A DNA stretch of 45,026 bases from an uncultured Bacteroidales bacterium (GCA_900318465.1 ONKQ01000045.1:1-45026), one strand, 5' to 3'; positions 27,274-40,419 are shown, counted from the stretch's first letter. The notes: generated by a model from the sequence alone, not told the origin. Program-made: numbers and translations.

Positions 27274-27344
27274 GAATGCAGAATTAGGAATGCGGAATTA
27301 AGAATGCAGATTATTCCGCATTCTGCATTCCGCATTCCGAATTA
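27274..27344. repeat. Dispersed GAATTAAGAATGCAGA repeat in inverted arrangement
   Basis: Direct copies of GAATGCRGAATTARGAATGC-type units are followed by reverse-oriented copies (TTCCGCATTCTGCATTCC), so the block can form a long imperfect hairpin. It shares an exact 16-mer with 1932-1947. It fills the gap between trxA and the DUF58 gene and could attenuate read-through. Confidence 0.8.
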
Positions 27345-27349
27345 CACTA

Positions 27350-27670
27350 TTAGAACAGCTTCTCTAATTTCTCCACAAACACCTTCTTGGGAGCGGCTCC
27401 GACGTTCTTGTCGACGGGCTGTCCACCCTTGAAAAACAGGACGGTGGGGATGTTCATAATGCCATACTTGCCAGCGGTGCCAGGACATTCCTCCACGTCG
27501 CATTTCACGGCAATCACCTTGCCTGCATATTCTTCCGAGAGTTCTTCGATGATGGGTTCAACCTTCTTGCAAGGGCCGCACCAAGTGGCGCCAAAGTCCA
27601 CCATCACAGGGAGTTCCGATTTCAGGACGACTTCTTCAAAACGGTCGTCAGTCATTTGAATTACTGCCAT
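27350..27670 (-). CDS. trxA: Thioredoxin
   Basis: 106 residues, the usual size of a cytoplasmic thioredoxin. The redox motif WCGPC occupies residues 30-34 after VDFGATW, and the cis-proline loop GIMNIPTVLFFKGG is intact. No signal peptide is seen. It reduces protein disulfides using thioredoxin reductase. It has its own promoter, with a leader of about 45 bases. An extra Cys pair (CDVEECPG) is present near residues 57-62. Confidence 0.95.
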   Translation of the reverse strand: MAVIQMTDDRFEEVVLKSELPVMVDFGATWCGPCKKVEPIIEELSEEYAGKVIAVKCDVEECPGTAGKYGIMNIPTVLFFKGGQPVDKNVGAAPKKVFVEKLEKLF

Positions 27671-27721
27671 TTTCTTGTTAGTTTAGTTTATAATGATTCT
27701 GATTTTCAATAAATGAGATTG

Positions 27722-27750
27722 CAAAGATACAAAAATTTCGATAAAATCAA
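27722..27750 (-). promoter_or_regulatory. Promoter of trxA
   Basis: On the minus strand TTG (27750-27748), an 18-base gap, then TATCTTTG (27729-27722). The TTG overlaps the stop codon of the upstream HEPN gene. Confidence 0.7.
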
Positions 27751-28145
27751 TTATTTATCATCTTACAAATCGTTTCAATCATTTGTTTTGCGGGTTCAAT
27801 TTTGTCTTTCAATTCCTCTGGATCCGCCTCAAACGCACAATTATAGTCACTTTGTTCGCGCATCGTTTGCAACTGATTGTACAATTTCCCAAATTCGGCA
27901 GGCAACACGCCAGTTTTGACATATTGCTGTCCAAATAAGGCATGGGAACCGTGATGTGTATGCACTTGATGCCCATCGTGGATGAACAAAGCCGAAATGG
28001 CGTGAAAAACAGCATAATACAATCTGTTTGAAACACCGTTCCATAAACCTGCCTCTTTCAAAATCTCCACTTCCTGAAAAGTCCGCTTGGCACGCTCCAT
28101 CTCCAATTGAACCATCGTTTTGCGTTCTTCATCGCTCAAACTCAT
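27747..28145 (-). CDS. HEPN domain protein, probable toxin of an MNT-HEPN pair
   Basis: 132 residues, all helical. The HEPN core is LWNGVSNRLYYAVFHAISALF, with Arg41 and His48 in the R-x6-H arrangement used for RNase activity in many HEPN proteins. The start overlaps the nucleotidyltransferase stop by 4 bp (ATGA), so the two are translated together. In MNT-HEPN modules the HEPN protein is an RNase toxin that the MNT partner neutralises, in studied cases by AMPylating it. Not all HEPN proteins of the YYAxFH type have been shown to be toxic, so activity here is inferred from context. Confidence 0.82.
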   Translation of the reverse strand: MSLSDEERKTMVQLEMERAKRTFQEVEILKEAGLWNGVSNRLYYAVFHAISALFIHDGHQVHTHHGSHALFGQQYVKTGVLPAEFGKLYNQLQTMREQSDYNCAFEADPEELKDKIEPAKQMIETICKMINN

Positions 28146-28456
28146 ACCAATACGATTTTATCCTGTTCAACATTCTTATAATAAGGAAGGAAACTCCACC
28201 CTTGCCATTGCTTTTTGGAATAGATATGCGGACTGATTTCAGCGTTCAATTCCCAACCCAATTCACGGAAAAAATAAGCCAAATCGTAGTCTTCGGAAGT
28301 GATTTTTGACTTGTCAAGCAAAATAAGCAAATCCCAGTCGCTATTTTGGCTTTCATCGCCACGGGCGCGAGAGCCATATAGCCAAAGCGAACTGCCTTGG
28401 GGCAACACGGCCATTGCCAACTGCTTGATTCTCTCCAATATCTGACCTTTATCCAT
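28142..28456 (-). CDS. MNT-type minimal nucleotidyltransferase, probable antitoxin
   Basis: 104 residues. The polymerase-beta nucleotidyltransferase signature is complete: LWLYGSRARGDESQNSDWDLL, with Gly28-Ser29 and the metal-binding pair Asp40/Asp42. ATG 28456 was chosen because it starts the conserved helix (MDKGQILERI) and follows the promoter; the frame extends to 28570, inside the 3' end of dnaE. It is the first gene of a two-gene unit with the HEPN protein and probably nucleotidylates it. Confidence 0.85.
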   Translation of the reverse strand: MDKGQILERIKQLAMAVLPQGSSLWLYGSRARGDESQNSDWDLLILLDKSKITSEDYDLAYFFRELGWELNAEISPHIYSKKQWQGWSFLPYYKNVEQDKIVLV

Positions 28457-28478
28457 AACGCAAGTTTTTTCCGTTTTG

Positions 28479-28499
28479 CAAAGATACAAATTTTTCCGA

Positions 28500-28508
<9 letters not shown>
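28479..28508 (-). promoter_or_regulatory. Promoter of the MNT-HEPN pair
   Basis: On the minus strand TTG (28508-28506), a 19-base gap, then TATCTTTG (28486-28479). The TTG lies within the last codons of dnaE, showing how compact the region is. Confidence 0.7.
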
Positions 28509-33161
<4,653 letters not shown>

Positions 33162-33228
33162 AATCAGTTGATAATTGAAAGTTTAAAGCTGAAAGTTTGG
33201 AGCAAAAACTGCCTTTACTTTCGGGGTT

Positions 33229-33259
33229 CAAAGATAGGGAAAATATGGAAATGAAGCAA
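33229..33259 (-). promoter_or_regulatory. Promoter of dnaE
   Basis: On the minus strand TTG (33259-33257), a 20-base gap, then TATCTTTG (33236-33229). The leader of about 65 bases contains degenerate AACTTTCA units (33166-33203) resembling the repeat within the gene. Confidence 0.65.
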
Positions 33260-33286
33260 TGACAACAAACAATTATCGAAAAAGCA

Positions 33287-34483
33287 TCAATACCCCATTC
33301 CCACCAACCACAAAGGCAGTTTTTTCCCGATGGGAAACTCCATCGAGTCAGCCAAAATGTAGGAATCGGGAAGGTCAGCGATTTGGTCGAAGGTCTTGTC
33401 CTTGCCACCCACCTCGAAAGTGATATGCCCGTCAATACGAAAATCACCATTCGCTTTTCCATATTCAACCGTATGGTTTACAGAAAGTTGATTGACCACA
33501 AAGCACTCCCTGATGGTGCCTATTTGCCTTTGTTGGCCGAGAGCATAGAACATGTTGGGATTGTGAAGATAAATCTTGTCGGGCTTCTGCAAACGTGTCA
33601 CGGACTTGTTGTCGGAATAAAGCAGATGCAGCAGTTCGGCACGTTGCAGGTATGAAAGATAAGCCAAAACCGTCTGTTTGTTGAGTTCAAGGTATGTGGC
33701 AAGTTTGGCAATGTTCACCTCATAAGGAACATTCTCGGCCAAAAAGAGCATCAAAGCCTTGATTTTGCGCGTGTTGGCACTGTCAACACCACAAAACTGC
33801 GTCAGTTCCTGGTCGATAATGAAACTGACGACATTCTCAATGCGGCTGTAGTATTCCTCCTCCTCGCCATCGAAAAAAGGATAATAGCCCGCCCTTAGAT
33901 ATTGCTCAAACATGGCTTGGGGACGACACACCTTATTAATTACCTCGCAAATCGCGTCGGGACGGGAAAGGATTTCGTCAAGGCTCCTGACGGGCAATTG
34001 GATACCTTTGTAAAAATGAAGATATTCGCGGAACGATAACCCCTCCATGTCATAACTGAGCACACGGCGCGAAAGGTCGGCATCGGCATTGAGAATCTGC
34101 AAAAGCGACGAGCCGCTGAACGTAATCTTCAAATCGGGATAGAGGTCAATTATCTCCTTGATTTCCTTGCTCCATGTAGGATATTTGTGTACCTCGTCCA
34201 AGAAAAGATGCTTGCCTCCCATCAGTTGGAAACGCTCGGCAAGGTCGAGCAAGGTGTGGTTGGTGAAAAACAGGCTATCGAGCACACAATAAAGTACTTC
34301 GCCCGCATTAACACCATACATCTGTTTGATATACTGACGAATAAGCGTAGTTTTCCCCACACCGCGTGAACCTCGGATGGCCACCAACTGCTTTTCCCAC
34401 GATATGTTTTTCATCATGTCGCGAACGATGTCCATGCTCACTTGCGAAATCAGAATGTGGTGTTTCTTGAATAGCGTTTCCAT
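33287..34483 (-). CDS. AAA family ATPase of the AAA_14/DUF4143 type
   Basis: 398 residues. Walker A GSRGVGKTT (38-46), Walker B HLFLDE (92-97) followed by VHKYPTW, and a sensor-like TFSGSS (121-126) are those of the AAA_14 group. A winged-helix-like segment (about 256-286, VNIAKLATYLELNKQTVLAYL) and a C-terminal DUF4143 nuclease-like fold complete the usual architecture. These ATPases are very common in Bacteroidota, often in many copies and near mobile elements; their role is not settled. It is a lone gene between dnaE and the CDF transporter. Its upstream region carries three evenly spaced palindromes, so it is likely tightly regulated, perhaps by itself through the winged helix (inference). 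Confidence 0.88.
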   Translation of the reverse strand: METLFKKHHILISQVSMDIVRDMMKNISWEKQLVAIRGSRGVGKTTLIRQYIKQMYGVNAGEVLYCVLDSLFFTNHTLLDLAERFQLMGGKHLFLDEVHKYPTWSKEIKEIIDLYPDLKITFSGSSLLQILNADADLSRRVLSYDMEGLSFREYLHFYKGIQLPVRSLDEILSRPDAICEVINKVCRPQAMFEQYLRAGYYPFFDGEEEEYYSRIENVVSFIIDQELTQFCGVDSANTRKIKALMLFLAENVPYEVNIAKLATYLELNKQTVLAYLSYLQRAELLHLLYSDNKSVTRLQKPDKIYLHNPNMFYALGQQRQIGTIRECFVVNQLSVNHTVEYGKANGDFRIDGHITFEVGGKDKTFDQIADLPDSYILADSMEFPIGKKLPLWLVGMGY

Positions 34484-34506
34484 AGTTTTTCCGATTATTT
34501 CCGCTG

Positions 34507-34514
34507 CAAATATA
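34507..34514 (-). promoter_or_regulatory. -7 element of the AAA ATPase gene
   Basis: On the minus strand TATATTTG fits TAnnTTTG, 23 bases before ATG 34483. No TTG lies at the expected spacing; that position is occupied by the first palindrome, which suggests a regulated promoter. Confidence 0.55.
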
Positions 34515-34521
34515 GAAAAAA

Positions 34522-34602
34522 GGTTGTTATAATAACCGTTTTTTACAAAATTTCGGTTAATCTATTCACCTTTTTATATGAATTTTGGTTAATATACTAA
34601 CC
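34522..34602. promoter_or_regulatory. Array of three 16-bp palindromic operator-like sites
   Basis: GGTTGTTATAATAACC (34522-34537), GGTTAATCTATTCACC (34555-34570) and GGTTAATATACTAACC (34587-34602) share the pattern GGTT-N8-(A/C)ACC. The first and third are palindromes with one mismatched pair; the second is less perfect. Starts are 33 and 32 bases apart, close to three helical turns, so bound proteins would sit on one face. The first site abuts the ATPase -7 element. The regulator is unknown. Confidence 0.7.
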
Positions 34603-34623
34603 GATTTACCTCACAATTACCCG

Positions 34624-35517
34624 TTAAATCTTCTCCTCCTTCGGCTCCACATGGATGGAAATATGCGTCTCCTCGCCGTAGCGTTCCTTCAGCAGGCGTT
34701 CCATTTCGGAGGCTTTGTCGTGGGCTTCCTTCAGGGGGATGTCACCGTCCATGAGGATGTGCATTTCGATGGCATAATGGTTACCGATGCGACGGGTGCA
34801 AAGGTCGTGTGGCTCGGCGACGCCCGGCACACGCCTCACAATGTCCAAAATCTCGTTCTCCACCTCATCGGGCAAGGATTGTTCCATCAACTCACCCATG
34901 CCGTTCTTGAGTAAATCAATGGCGACTTTGACAATGAGCGCACCCACGGCAATCGAGGCAATTGGGTCAAGCACAGCCCAACGTTCACCCAAGAGGATGG
35001 CTCCACCGATGCCGATGGCAGTGCCGACCGACGACAGAGCATCACTGCGATGGTGCCAAGCGTTAGCTTTCATGGCCTGCGAATCGAGTTGGTCGGCCTT
35101 GCGCTTGGTGTATTGGAACGTCAACTCTTTCAACAAGATGGAAACCAAAGCCGCCATAAGTGCCAACATCCCAGGCTGGGGCAAAATGCCGCCTTTCGCC
35201 CAAAAAGCGATTTTCTTGGCACCGTCAATGAAAATGCCCACGGCGACCGCGAAAAGCGCAATGCCGATGAGCGTGGTCGCCAAGGTCTCAAACTTGCCGT
35301 GACCATAGTCGTGCGACTTGTCCTTGGGCCGGTGGCTGATGCGCACAAAGGCCAAAACGATGATGTCGGTGGCAAAATCGGAAACCGAATGTACAGCGTC
35401 GGCAATCATAGCGGAACTGTGGCCGACGATGCCCGCCACAAACTTGAACACCACCAGCACCACATTGACCGCGCTGCCCCAAAGGGTCACTTTATAGACT
35501 TCCTTTTCCCTATTCAT
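34624..35517 (-). CDS. Cation diffusion facilitator (CDF) metal transporter
   Basis: 297 residues. Six membrane helices precede a cytoplasmic ferredoxin-like domain (about 205-297). The transport site is seen as His43-x3-Asp47 (ADAVHSVSDFATD) in helix 2 and His155-x3-Asp159 (AWHHRSDALSS) in helix 5; SHDYGHGKFE is the CDF loop signature. These antiporters export Zn, Fe, Mn or similar ions in exchange for protons. His/Asp sites are usual for Zn exporters, but the metal cannot be fixed from sequence alone. The ATG overlaps the stop of the EamA transporter gene by 4 bp; last gene of a four-gene run. Confidence 0.92.
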   Translation of the reverse strand: MNREKEVYKVTLWGSAVNVVLVVFKFVAGIVGHSSAMIADAVHSVSDFATDIIVLAFVRISHRPKDKSHDYGHGKFETLATTLIGIALFAVAVGIFIDGAKKIAFWAKGGILPQPGMLALMAALVSILLKELTFQYTKRKADQLDSQAMKANAWHHRSDALSSVGTAIGIGGAILLGERWAVLDPIASIAVGALIVKVAIDLLKNGMGELMEQSLPDEVENEILDIVRRVPGVAEPHDLCTRRIGNHYAIEMHILMDGDIPLKEAHDKASEMERLLKERYGEETHISIHVEPKEEKI

Positions 35518-36401
35518 GATGCTTTCTTTTCCGTCAAAATCATGAACAAAATCGCAAACAGAATCAGTGCCACGCCGATGGCAACATTAAGGGTGAAGGC
35601 TTCCTTGAAAACCAACGTCCCGATGAAAATGGCCGTCAAAGGTTCGAGGATGCCGAGGACTGAGGTTTTGGTTGCCCCGACAGCCTTGCTCGATGCCGCC
35701 AAGGTGATGGTGGCAATGGCCGTTGGCAGCACCGCCAAGCCCAAGACATTCAACCAACTAACCGAATCGGGAACGGGATTCAAATGGACTCCGAAACCCG
35801 ACAAAGCAAACAACATCAGCGATCCGATGAAGAAACAATAGAAGGTCAAAGTGAGGTTGGGAATGGCCTTGACTTGCTTGCTCAGGTTGACGATAACTAT
35901 AAATAAAGTGTAGCACAATCCCGAAGCCACCACAAGCGCAATGCCGCGCCAATCGATGAAACCACCTCCACCTTTTATGGAGAGCAACACCGCGCCTGCC
36001 ACGCCTGCGAAAATGGAAATCCATGTCTGCCAAGTCGGGAACTGTCCGAAAAGCATCATGATGAGCGCGACCATAATGGGATAAACATAAAGGATGCTCG
36101 TTGCAATACCTGAGGGAATATATTTGTAGGCCTCAAACAAGGTGATGCTGCATCCCGTGAACAAAACGCCGAGAATCGCCATCAGCCCGAATTGCTTCCA
36201 TGTGATGCGGATTTGTTTCTTCGCAATGAGCATGAAAGCCAGCATTAATAAAGTGGCCACGCAATAGCGGTAGAACAGCAATGAATTGACATCCAATCCT
36301 TTGTTGATGACGGGAACGCCAAAAAGCGGATTCATTCCGTAGGTAATGCCTGAAATGATGCCCGCCAAATAGCCCCAATGAAGTGTGTTTTTCTTCTCCA
36401 T
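35514..36401 (-). CDS. EamA/DMT-family transporter
   Basis: 295 residues with ten hydrophobic segments in two EamA halves. The second half ends with the characteristic TKTSVLGILEPLTAIFIGTLVFKE. Members export metabolites such as amino acids or import small solutes across the inner membrane; the substrate cannot be read from the sequence. It is coupled to the CDF gene by a 4-bp overlap and follows the nucleoside kinase by 6 bp, so the three are very likely cotranscribed. Confidence 0.9.
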   Translation of the reverse strand: MEKKNTLHWGYLAGIISGITYGMNPLFGVPVINKGLDVNSLLFYRYCVATLLMLAFMLIAKKQIRITWKQFGLMAILGVLFTGCSITLFEAYKYIPSGIATSILYVYPIMVALIMMLFGQFPTWQTWISIFAGVAGAVLLSIKGGGGFIDWRGIALVVASGLCYTLFIVIVNLSKQVKAIPNLTLTFYCFFIGSLMLFALSGFGVHLNPVPDSVSWLNVLGLAVLPTAIATITLAASSKAVGATKTSVLGILEPLTAIFIGTLVFKEAFTLNVAIGVALILFAILFMILTEKKAS

Positions 36402-36407
36402 AATGGT

Positions 36408-38075
36408 TTACATGAAACTGCTGCCTCCGATGAACTGACGCAGCATGGAAGTGGCCGGAATCTCGCTGTCGGGCACGGGAGTGAAGTAATGCAAAAACCT
36501 TAGCAGACGGTGTGCCTCGGTGTATTCGGGGCAGTTGTGTGGCACGGTGGCCAAAATGCTTTCGGCGTGGTTGCGCATCACCGCAAACTCAAGTAAGTAG
36601 GCCGAGTTGAACATCACATCGGCGTTCTCTTGATAAGGATTGATCCACTTTTCCTCAGCATTGCGAACGCTGGCCCACTGACTGATGGTCTGACGCGCCG
36701 AGAACGCACCTTTGTTGTAATCGCGGACGATGCGGCGCAAGAGGCGGTTGTCGTCGGTCGGAATGGTGTTGTGGTCGTCCAAAGCGGTGCTGGTCAAAGT
36801 GGAAATGAAGATGCGGAACTTGGTCGGCTCTGGAATCTGATTCGTCAGCAATGGGTTCAAGGCATGGATGCCTTCTAACAACAACACACAGCCTTCCTTC
36901 AGTTGCAACTTCTTGCCGTTGTATTCTCGGACACCCGTAACAAAGTTATATTCAGGCACTTCTATCTCCTCCCCTTTCAGCAAAGCAATCAAGTCGCGTT
37001 CAAGGGCGGCATGGTCGACGGTCTCGAAATTGTCGAAGTCGTAAGTGCCGTCGGGCAACTTAGGCGTATCCACACGGTTGACAAAATAGTCGTCCGTCGA
37101 AAACGAAATAGGTTTCAGTCCGCAGGCCTTCAGTTGTATGCTGACACGGCTACAGAAAGTGGTCTTTCCGCTACTGCTCGGTCCAGTAATCAGCACCAAA
37201 CGGACAGGATTCTCACTGTAATACCGGCGATTGATCTCCTCTGCAATCTGCACGATTTTCTTCTCCTGCAAGGCCTCGGCCACTTGCACCAACTCACGCG
37301 CCATCCCGTTTTGGCAGGCATGGTTGACGTCGCCCACCGTGCTCAACCCCATAATTTCATTCCATCTCAGGCTTTCCGAAAACACCTCGAAAGTCTTAGG
37401 CTGGTCGTGGGTCTCGGCCAAACGATCGGGATGGTCGCGGTCGGGAATACGCATGAGGATGCCATCGCGATAGGACTCGATGTCCCAAATGCTGAGGTAA
37501 CCCGTAGAAGGCACCAAGCGGCCATAATAATAATCGGTCGTGTTATCCAAAGTGTAATAGTCGGTATAGGCTTTCCCGCTGGTTTCCAACAATTTCACCT
37601 TATCCTCTTGCCCTAACTTGCTGAACATGCTGATGGCTTCCTCGATGCGAGCCTCGTGACGGTGGAACTGGATGTCGTCGGCCACGATAGCCCTCATCCG
37701 CACCCTGAGTGCAGCAATGTCGTTGCTATCAAGTATCTTGCCGTCACTTTTCTTGACACGACAATAGAAGCCTTTGGAAATGGGGTGTTCCATGCTTAGC
37801 TTGCTGCCTGGGAACAAATCTTGTGTTGCCTTGTAAAGCAGGAAACCCAGCGACCGGAAATACACCAAACGTGCCGTGTGGTGAGTCAGGTCGATAAACT
37901 CCACGTCGCGGCTGTTGTAGACGCGGAACTTCAAGCCCTGCGACACATTGTTGACCTTGGCCGACACGATGGGATAAGGCCTTTCAAAATCGAATTCCGA
38001 AAGAATCTCAAGCAAGGTCATTCCTTCTTGAAACTCCTTGGTTGTCTTTGTGTTAAGGCAATAAATCTGAATCAT
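36408..38075 (-). CDS. Nucleoside kinase with ThrRS-like N-terminal region (uridine kinase family)
   Basis: 555 residues. The N-terminal 60 or so residues look like a TGS domain, followed by a region resembling the second additional domain of threonyl-tRNA synthetase (about 64-230), although that domain's HxxxH metal motif is not evident here. The C-terminal half is a P-loop kinase of the uridine kinase/phosphoribulokinase type: Walker A GPSSSGKT (298-305), FSTDDYF, and LLLEGIHALNP. This fused form is widespread in Bacteroidota and annotated as nucleoside kinase; the phosphorylated nucleoside is not established here. It starts 14 bp after the TPR lipoprotein gene. Confidence 0.9.
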   Translation of the reverse strand: MIQIYCLNTKTTKEFQEGMTLLEILSEFDFERPYPIVSAKVNNVSQGLKFRVYNSRDVEFIDLTHHTARLVYFRSLGFLLYKATQDLFPGSKLSMEHPISKGFYCRVKKSDGKILDSNDIAALRVRMRAIVADDIQFHRHEARIEEAISMFSKLGQEDKVKLLETSGKAYTDYYTLDNTTDYYYGRLVPSTGYLSIWDIESYRDGILMRIPDRDHPDRLAETHDQPKTFEVFSESLRWNEIMGLSTVGDVNHACQNGMARELVQVAEALQEKKIVQIAEEINRRYYSENPVRLVLITGPSSSGKTTFCSRVSIQLKACGLKPISFSTDDYFVNRVDTPKLPDGTYDFDNFETVDHAALERDLIALLKGEEIEVPEYNFVTGVREYNGKKLQLKEGCVLLLEGIHALNPLLTNQIPEPTKFRIFISTLTSTALDDHNTIPTDDNRLLRRIVRDYNKGAFSARQTISQWASVRNAEEKWINPYQENADVMFNSAYLLEFAVMRNHAESILATVPHNCPEYTEAHRLLRFLHYFTPVPDSEIPATSMLRQFIGGSSFM

Positions 38076-38089
38076 GGAACGATTGGTGT

Positions 38090-39124
38090 TTAGTCGATGA
38101 CTTGGTTTTGGATGCGGTTGATTGCGTCAACGGCGAGCTGGTAGTTGGGATAGCTTTTCAGGATTTCCTTGTAGATTTCCTCGGCTTGGGCGTACTTGCC
38201 CATCTGTTCCAACACACGGCCCTTGTTATAATATGCATCAAGGTATTTGGGATTGGCCTGCAAGGAGCGGTTGAAGTAATCCAAGGCAACCTCATTGTTC
38301 TCCAAATACACGAAGTTGACATAACCCACGTTGAACAGCACCATGTAGTTGTCAGGTTGCATCATCAGCAGTGTGTCGTAATGCTTCACCGCCTCTTCAG
38401 GCTCGCCGTGACTTTGCAGATACAAAGCCAATTCGTAGCGGGCATTGGCGTTGTCGGGGAACTGCTGCTGTGCCTTGCGGATATAGTCCAAAGCGTAGGG
38501 CGGCTGTTGCACGGCATAAATGCGGCAAATCTGCTCCACCGGGTCGTAGAAACTATCGTCCTGCTCGGAGGAAATCTGGAAATTCTTCAAAGCGTTCACC
38601 GTATCTTGCTGGGCAATAATAAAATACATTCCGCGCACAAAGTAAGCCCGTGGGTTGTAGGTTGAGAGCGACAAGGCTTTGTCGAGATAAGCCCAAGAGA
38701 GTTTGAAGTTCTGCTGCAACAGGTTCAGTTCGCCCAGTTTCACCAAAGGGCGCGCATCGCGTTGGTCGATTTCGGCGGCCTTGTTGAGCGTGACGTCGAT
38801 GTTGCCCTCGTCGCCCAAAGCATAATACACGTCGGCCAACAAGAGGTAAGTCTCCACGTCGTTGGGGTCAAGGCGCAGCGACTGGTTGATGTCCATCATG
38901 GCCGCCCCCACCTGCTCATTGGCGAAATAAGCCTTTGCGCGGTTCTTATAGAGTCCTGCGTTGGTGCTGTCCTTGGCGATGGAGTCGTTGTATTGCCGAA
39001 TGGCTTCTGTCACGGTGATAGGCTCGTCGCTCTCCTCTACCGTGTTGATGGTTTCAGTTTTCGGCGTATTGTTGCAGGCAAACAAGGCGAGCAGCAGGCC
39101 GAGAAATAGGATGGTTTTCTTCAT
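38090..39124 (-). CDS. TPR-repeat lipoprotein
   Basis: 344 residues. It opens with a lipoprotein signal peptide (MKKTILFLGLLLALFAC) with the acylated Cys17 in the lipobox LFAC, followed by a flexible acidic spacer. The rest is tandem TPRs (AGLYKNRAKAYF; AYFVRGMYFI; YLDAYYNKGRVLEQMGKYAQAEEIYKEIL), suggesting a periplasmic protein-interaction scaffold anchored to a membrane. ATG 39124 is preferred over the longer frame start at 39247, because the extra 41 codons translate the palindromic repeat at 39158-39242. First gene of the run with the nucleoside kinase, EamA and CDF genes. Confidence 0.88.
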   Translation of the reverse strand: MKKTILFLGLLLALFACNNTPKTETINTVEESDEPITVTEAIRQYNDSIAKDSTNAGLYKNRAKAYFANEQVGAAMMDINQSLRLDPNDVETYLLLADVYYALGDEGNIDVTLNKAAEIDQRDARPLVKLGELNLLQQNFKLSWAYLDKALSLSTYNPRAYFVRGMYFIIAQQDTVNALKNFQISSEQDDSFYDPVEQICRIYAVQQPPYALDYIRKAQQQFPDNANARYELALYLQSHGEPEEAVKHYDTLLMMQPDNYMVLFNVGYVNFVYLENNEVALDYFNRSLQANPKYLDAYYNKGRVLEQMGKYAQAEEIYKEILKSYPNYQLAVDAINRIQNQVID

Positions 39125-39157
39125 TGTCAATTGGATTATCATTTTTTTACCGCTTTG

Positions 39158-39242
39158 CGTCACTGCGAGGAACGAAGCAGTCCAGACAATTATCGATTTG
39201 CTCATTTTCTGGATTGCTTCGTCGTTCCTCCTCGCAATGACG
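39158..39242. repeat. Palindromic repeat of the CGTCATTGCGAGG type
   Basis: The left arm (39158-39185, starting CGTCACTGCGAGG) and right arm (39209-39242, ending CTCGCAATGACG) are imperfect inverted copies around a 23-base loop. Similar CGTCATTGCGAGGARCGAAGCAATCC elements occur in many unrelated bacteria (from memory). It lies between recA and the lipoprotein gene and could form an RNA hairpin limiting read-through from recA. Confidence 0.85.
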
Positions 39243-39255
39243 GCCACGATAGTGA

Positions 39256-40284
39256 TTATTCCTCACTCTTTTCCAACGCCTCGAAAATCTTGACTGTCAG
39301 TTCATCGGCAAGTTCGGGATTGTCCTCGATGAGTTTCTTCACCGAGTCGCGGCCTTGGGCGAGTTTCGATTCGCCGTAGCTGAACCACGATCCGCTCTTC
39401 TTGATGATGCCCATCTCCACGCCGAGGTCAACGATTTCGCCACTGCGCGAGATGCCTTCGCCATAAAGAATATCAAACTCGGCCTTGCGGAACGGCGGAG
39501 CCACCTTGTTCTTGACGACTTTCACCTTCACACGGCTGCCCTGCACGTTCTCGCCATCCTTAATCTGGCTGACCTTGCGGATGTCGATACGCACGGAGCT
39601 GTAGAACTTCAAGGCATTGCCGCCCGTGGTGGTCTCAGGATTGCCGAACATCACACCAATCTTCTCACGCAGTTGGTTGATGAAGATACAAACGCAACCC
39701 GTCTTGTTGATGGTGGCAGTGAGCTTGCGCATGGCTTGGCTCATCAGGCGGGCTTGCAGACCCATTTTGCTGTCGCCCATCTCGCCTTCGATTTCGCTCT
39801 TGGGTGTCAAAGCGGCCACGGAGTCGACGACGATAACATCAATCGCACCGGAACGGATAAGGTTCTCGGCGATTTCCAAAGCCTGCTCGCCATAATCGGG
39901 TTGTGAGATGAGGAGGTTCTCAACGTCAACGCCGAGTTTGGCGGCATAAAAACGGTCGAAAGCGTGTTCCGCGTCGATGAAGGCGGCAATGCCACCTTTC
40001 TTCTGCGCCTCGGCGATGACATGCAAGGCCAAGGTCGTCTTGCCTGAGCTTTCAGGGCCGTATATCTCGGTGATTCTTCCTTTTGGCAGACCGCCCACGC
40101 CGAGGGCGTAGTCCAATCCTATCGAGCCGGTGGAGATGCTTTCCATCTTCTCGGCCTCCGCGCCAAGGCGCATGATGCTTCCCTTGCCGAAACTCTTCTC
40201 AATGTTTCCCAATGTGGCTTCCAAAGCCTTCAGTTTCTCCTGCCTCAGTTTTGCGGCTTCCTCTTGTGTTTTTTCTGTTGTCAT
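39256..40284 (-). CDS. recA: Recombinase RecA
   Basis: 342 residues, normal length. It forms filaments on single-stranded DNA for strand exchange and triggers SOS-type cleavage. The Walker A motif GPESSGKT is at 76-83; Walker [11 protein letters not shown], the L1/L2 region ([30 protein letters not shown]) and the basic C-terminal domain are intact. The acidic tail (FEALEKSEE) is short. There is a leader of about 130 bases with short tandem repeats. Confidence 0.98.
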   Translation of the reverse strand: MTTEKTQEEAAKLRQEKLKALEATLGNIEKSFGKGSIMRLGAEAEKMESISTGSIGLDYALGVGGLPKGRITEIYGPESSGKTTLALHVIAEAQKKGGIAAFIDAEHAFDRFYAAKLGVDVENLLISQPDYGEQALEIAENLIRSGAIDVIVVDSVAALTPKSEIEGEMGDSKMGLQARLMSQAMRKLTATINKTGCVCIFINQLREKIGVMFGNPETTTGGNALKFYSSVRIDIRKVSQIKDGENVQGSRVKVKVVKNKVAPPFRKAEFDILYGEGISRSGEIVDLGVEMGIIKKSGSWFSYGESKLAQGRDSVKKLIEDNPELADELTVKIFEALEKSEE

Positions 40285-40341
40285 GATTGTGGGGGTTTTA
40301 GATTGTTGATTGTTTATTGTTGAACTGTTTAATTGTTGTTG

Positions 40342-40372
40342 ATTTCAAGATTTCTAATTTCAAGATTTCAAG
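40342..40372. repeat. Short tandem repeat (ATTTCAAG) in the recA leader
   Basis: Units at 40342-40349, 40350-40356 (degenerate ATTTCTA), 40357-40364 and 40365-40372. A simple A/T-rich repeat between the recA promoter and start codon; function unknown. Confidence 0.8.
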
Positions 40373-40419
40373 ATTATTCTGATGCGAAACGCTTCTCACG
40401 CGGTTCATTTTTAAGGGGA

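Noticed and set aside
40380-40410. Possible SOS box upstream of recA
   Set aside because: The GCGAAACGCTTCTCACGCG stretch is suggestive but not a clean palindrome, and I know no consensus for this lineage to compare with.
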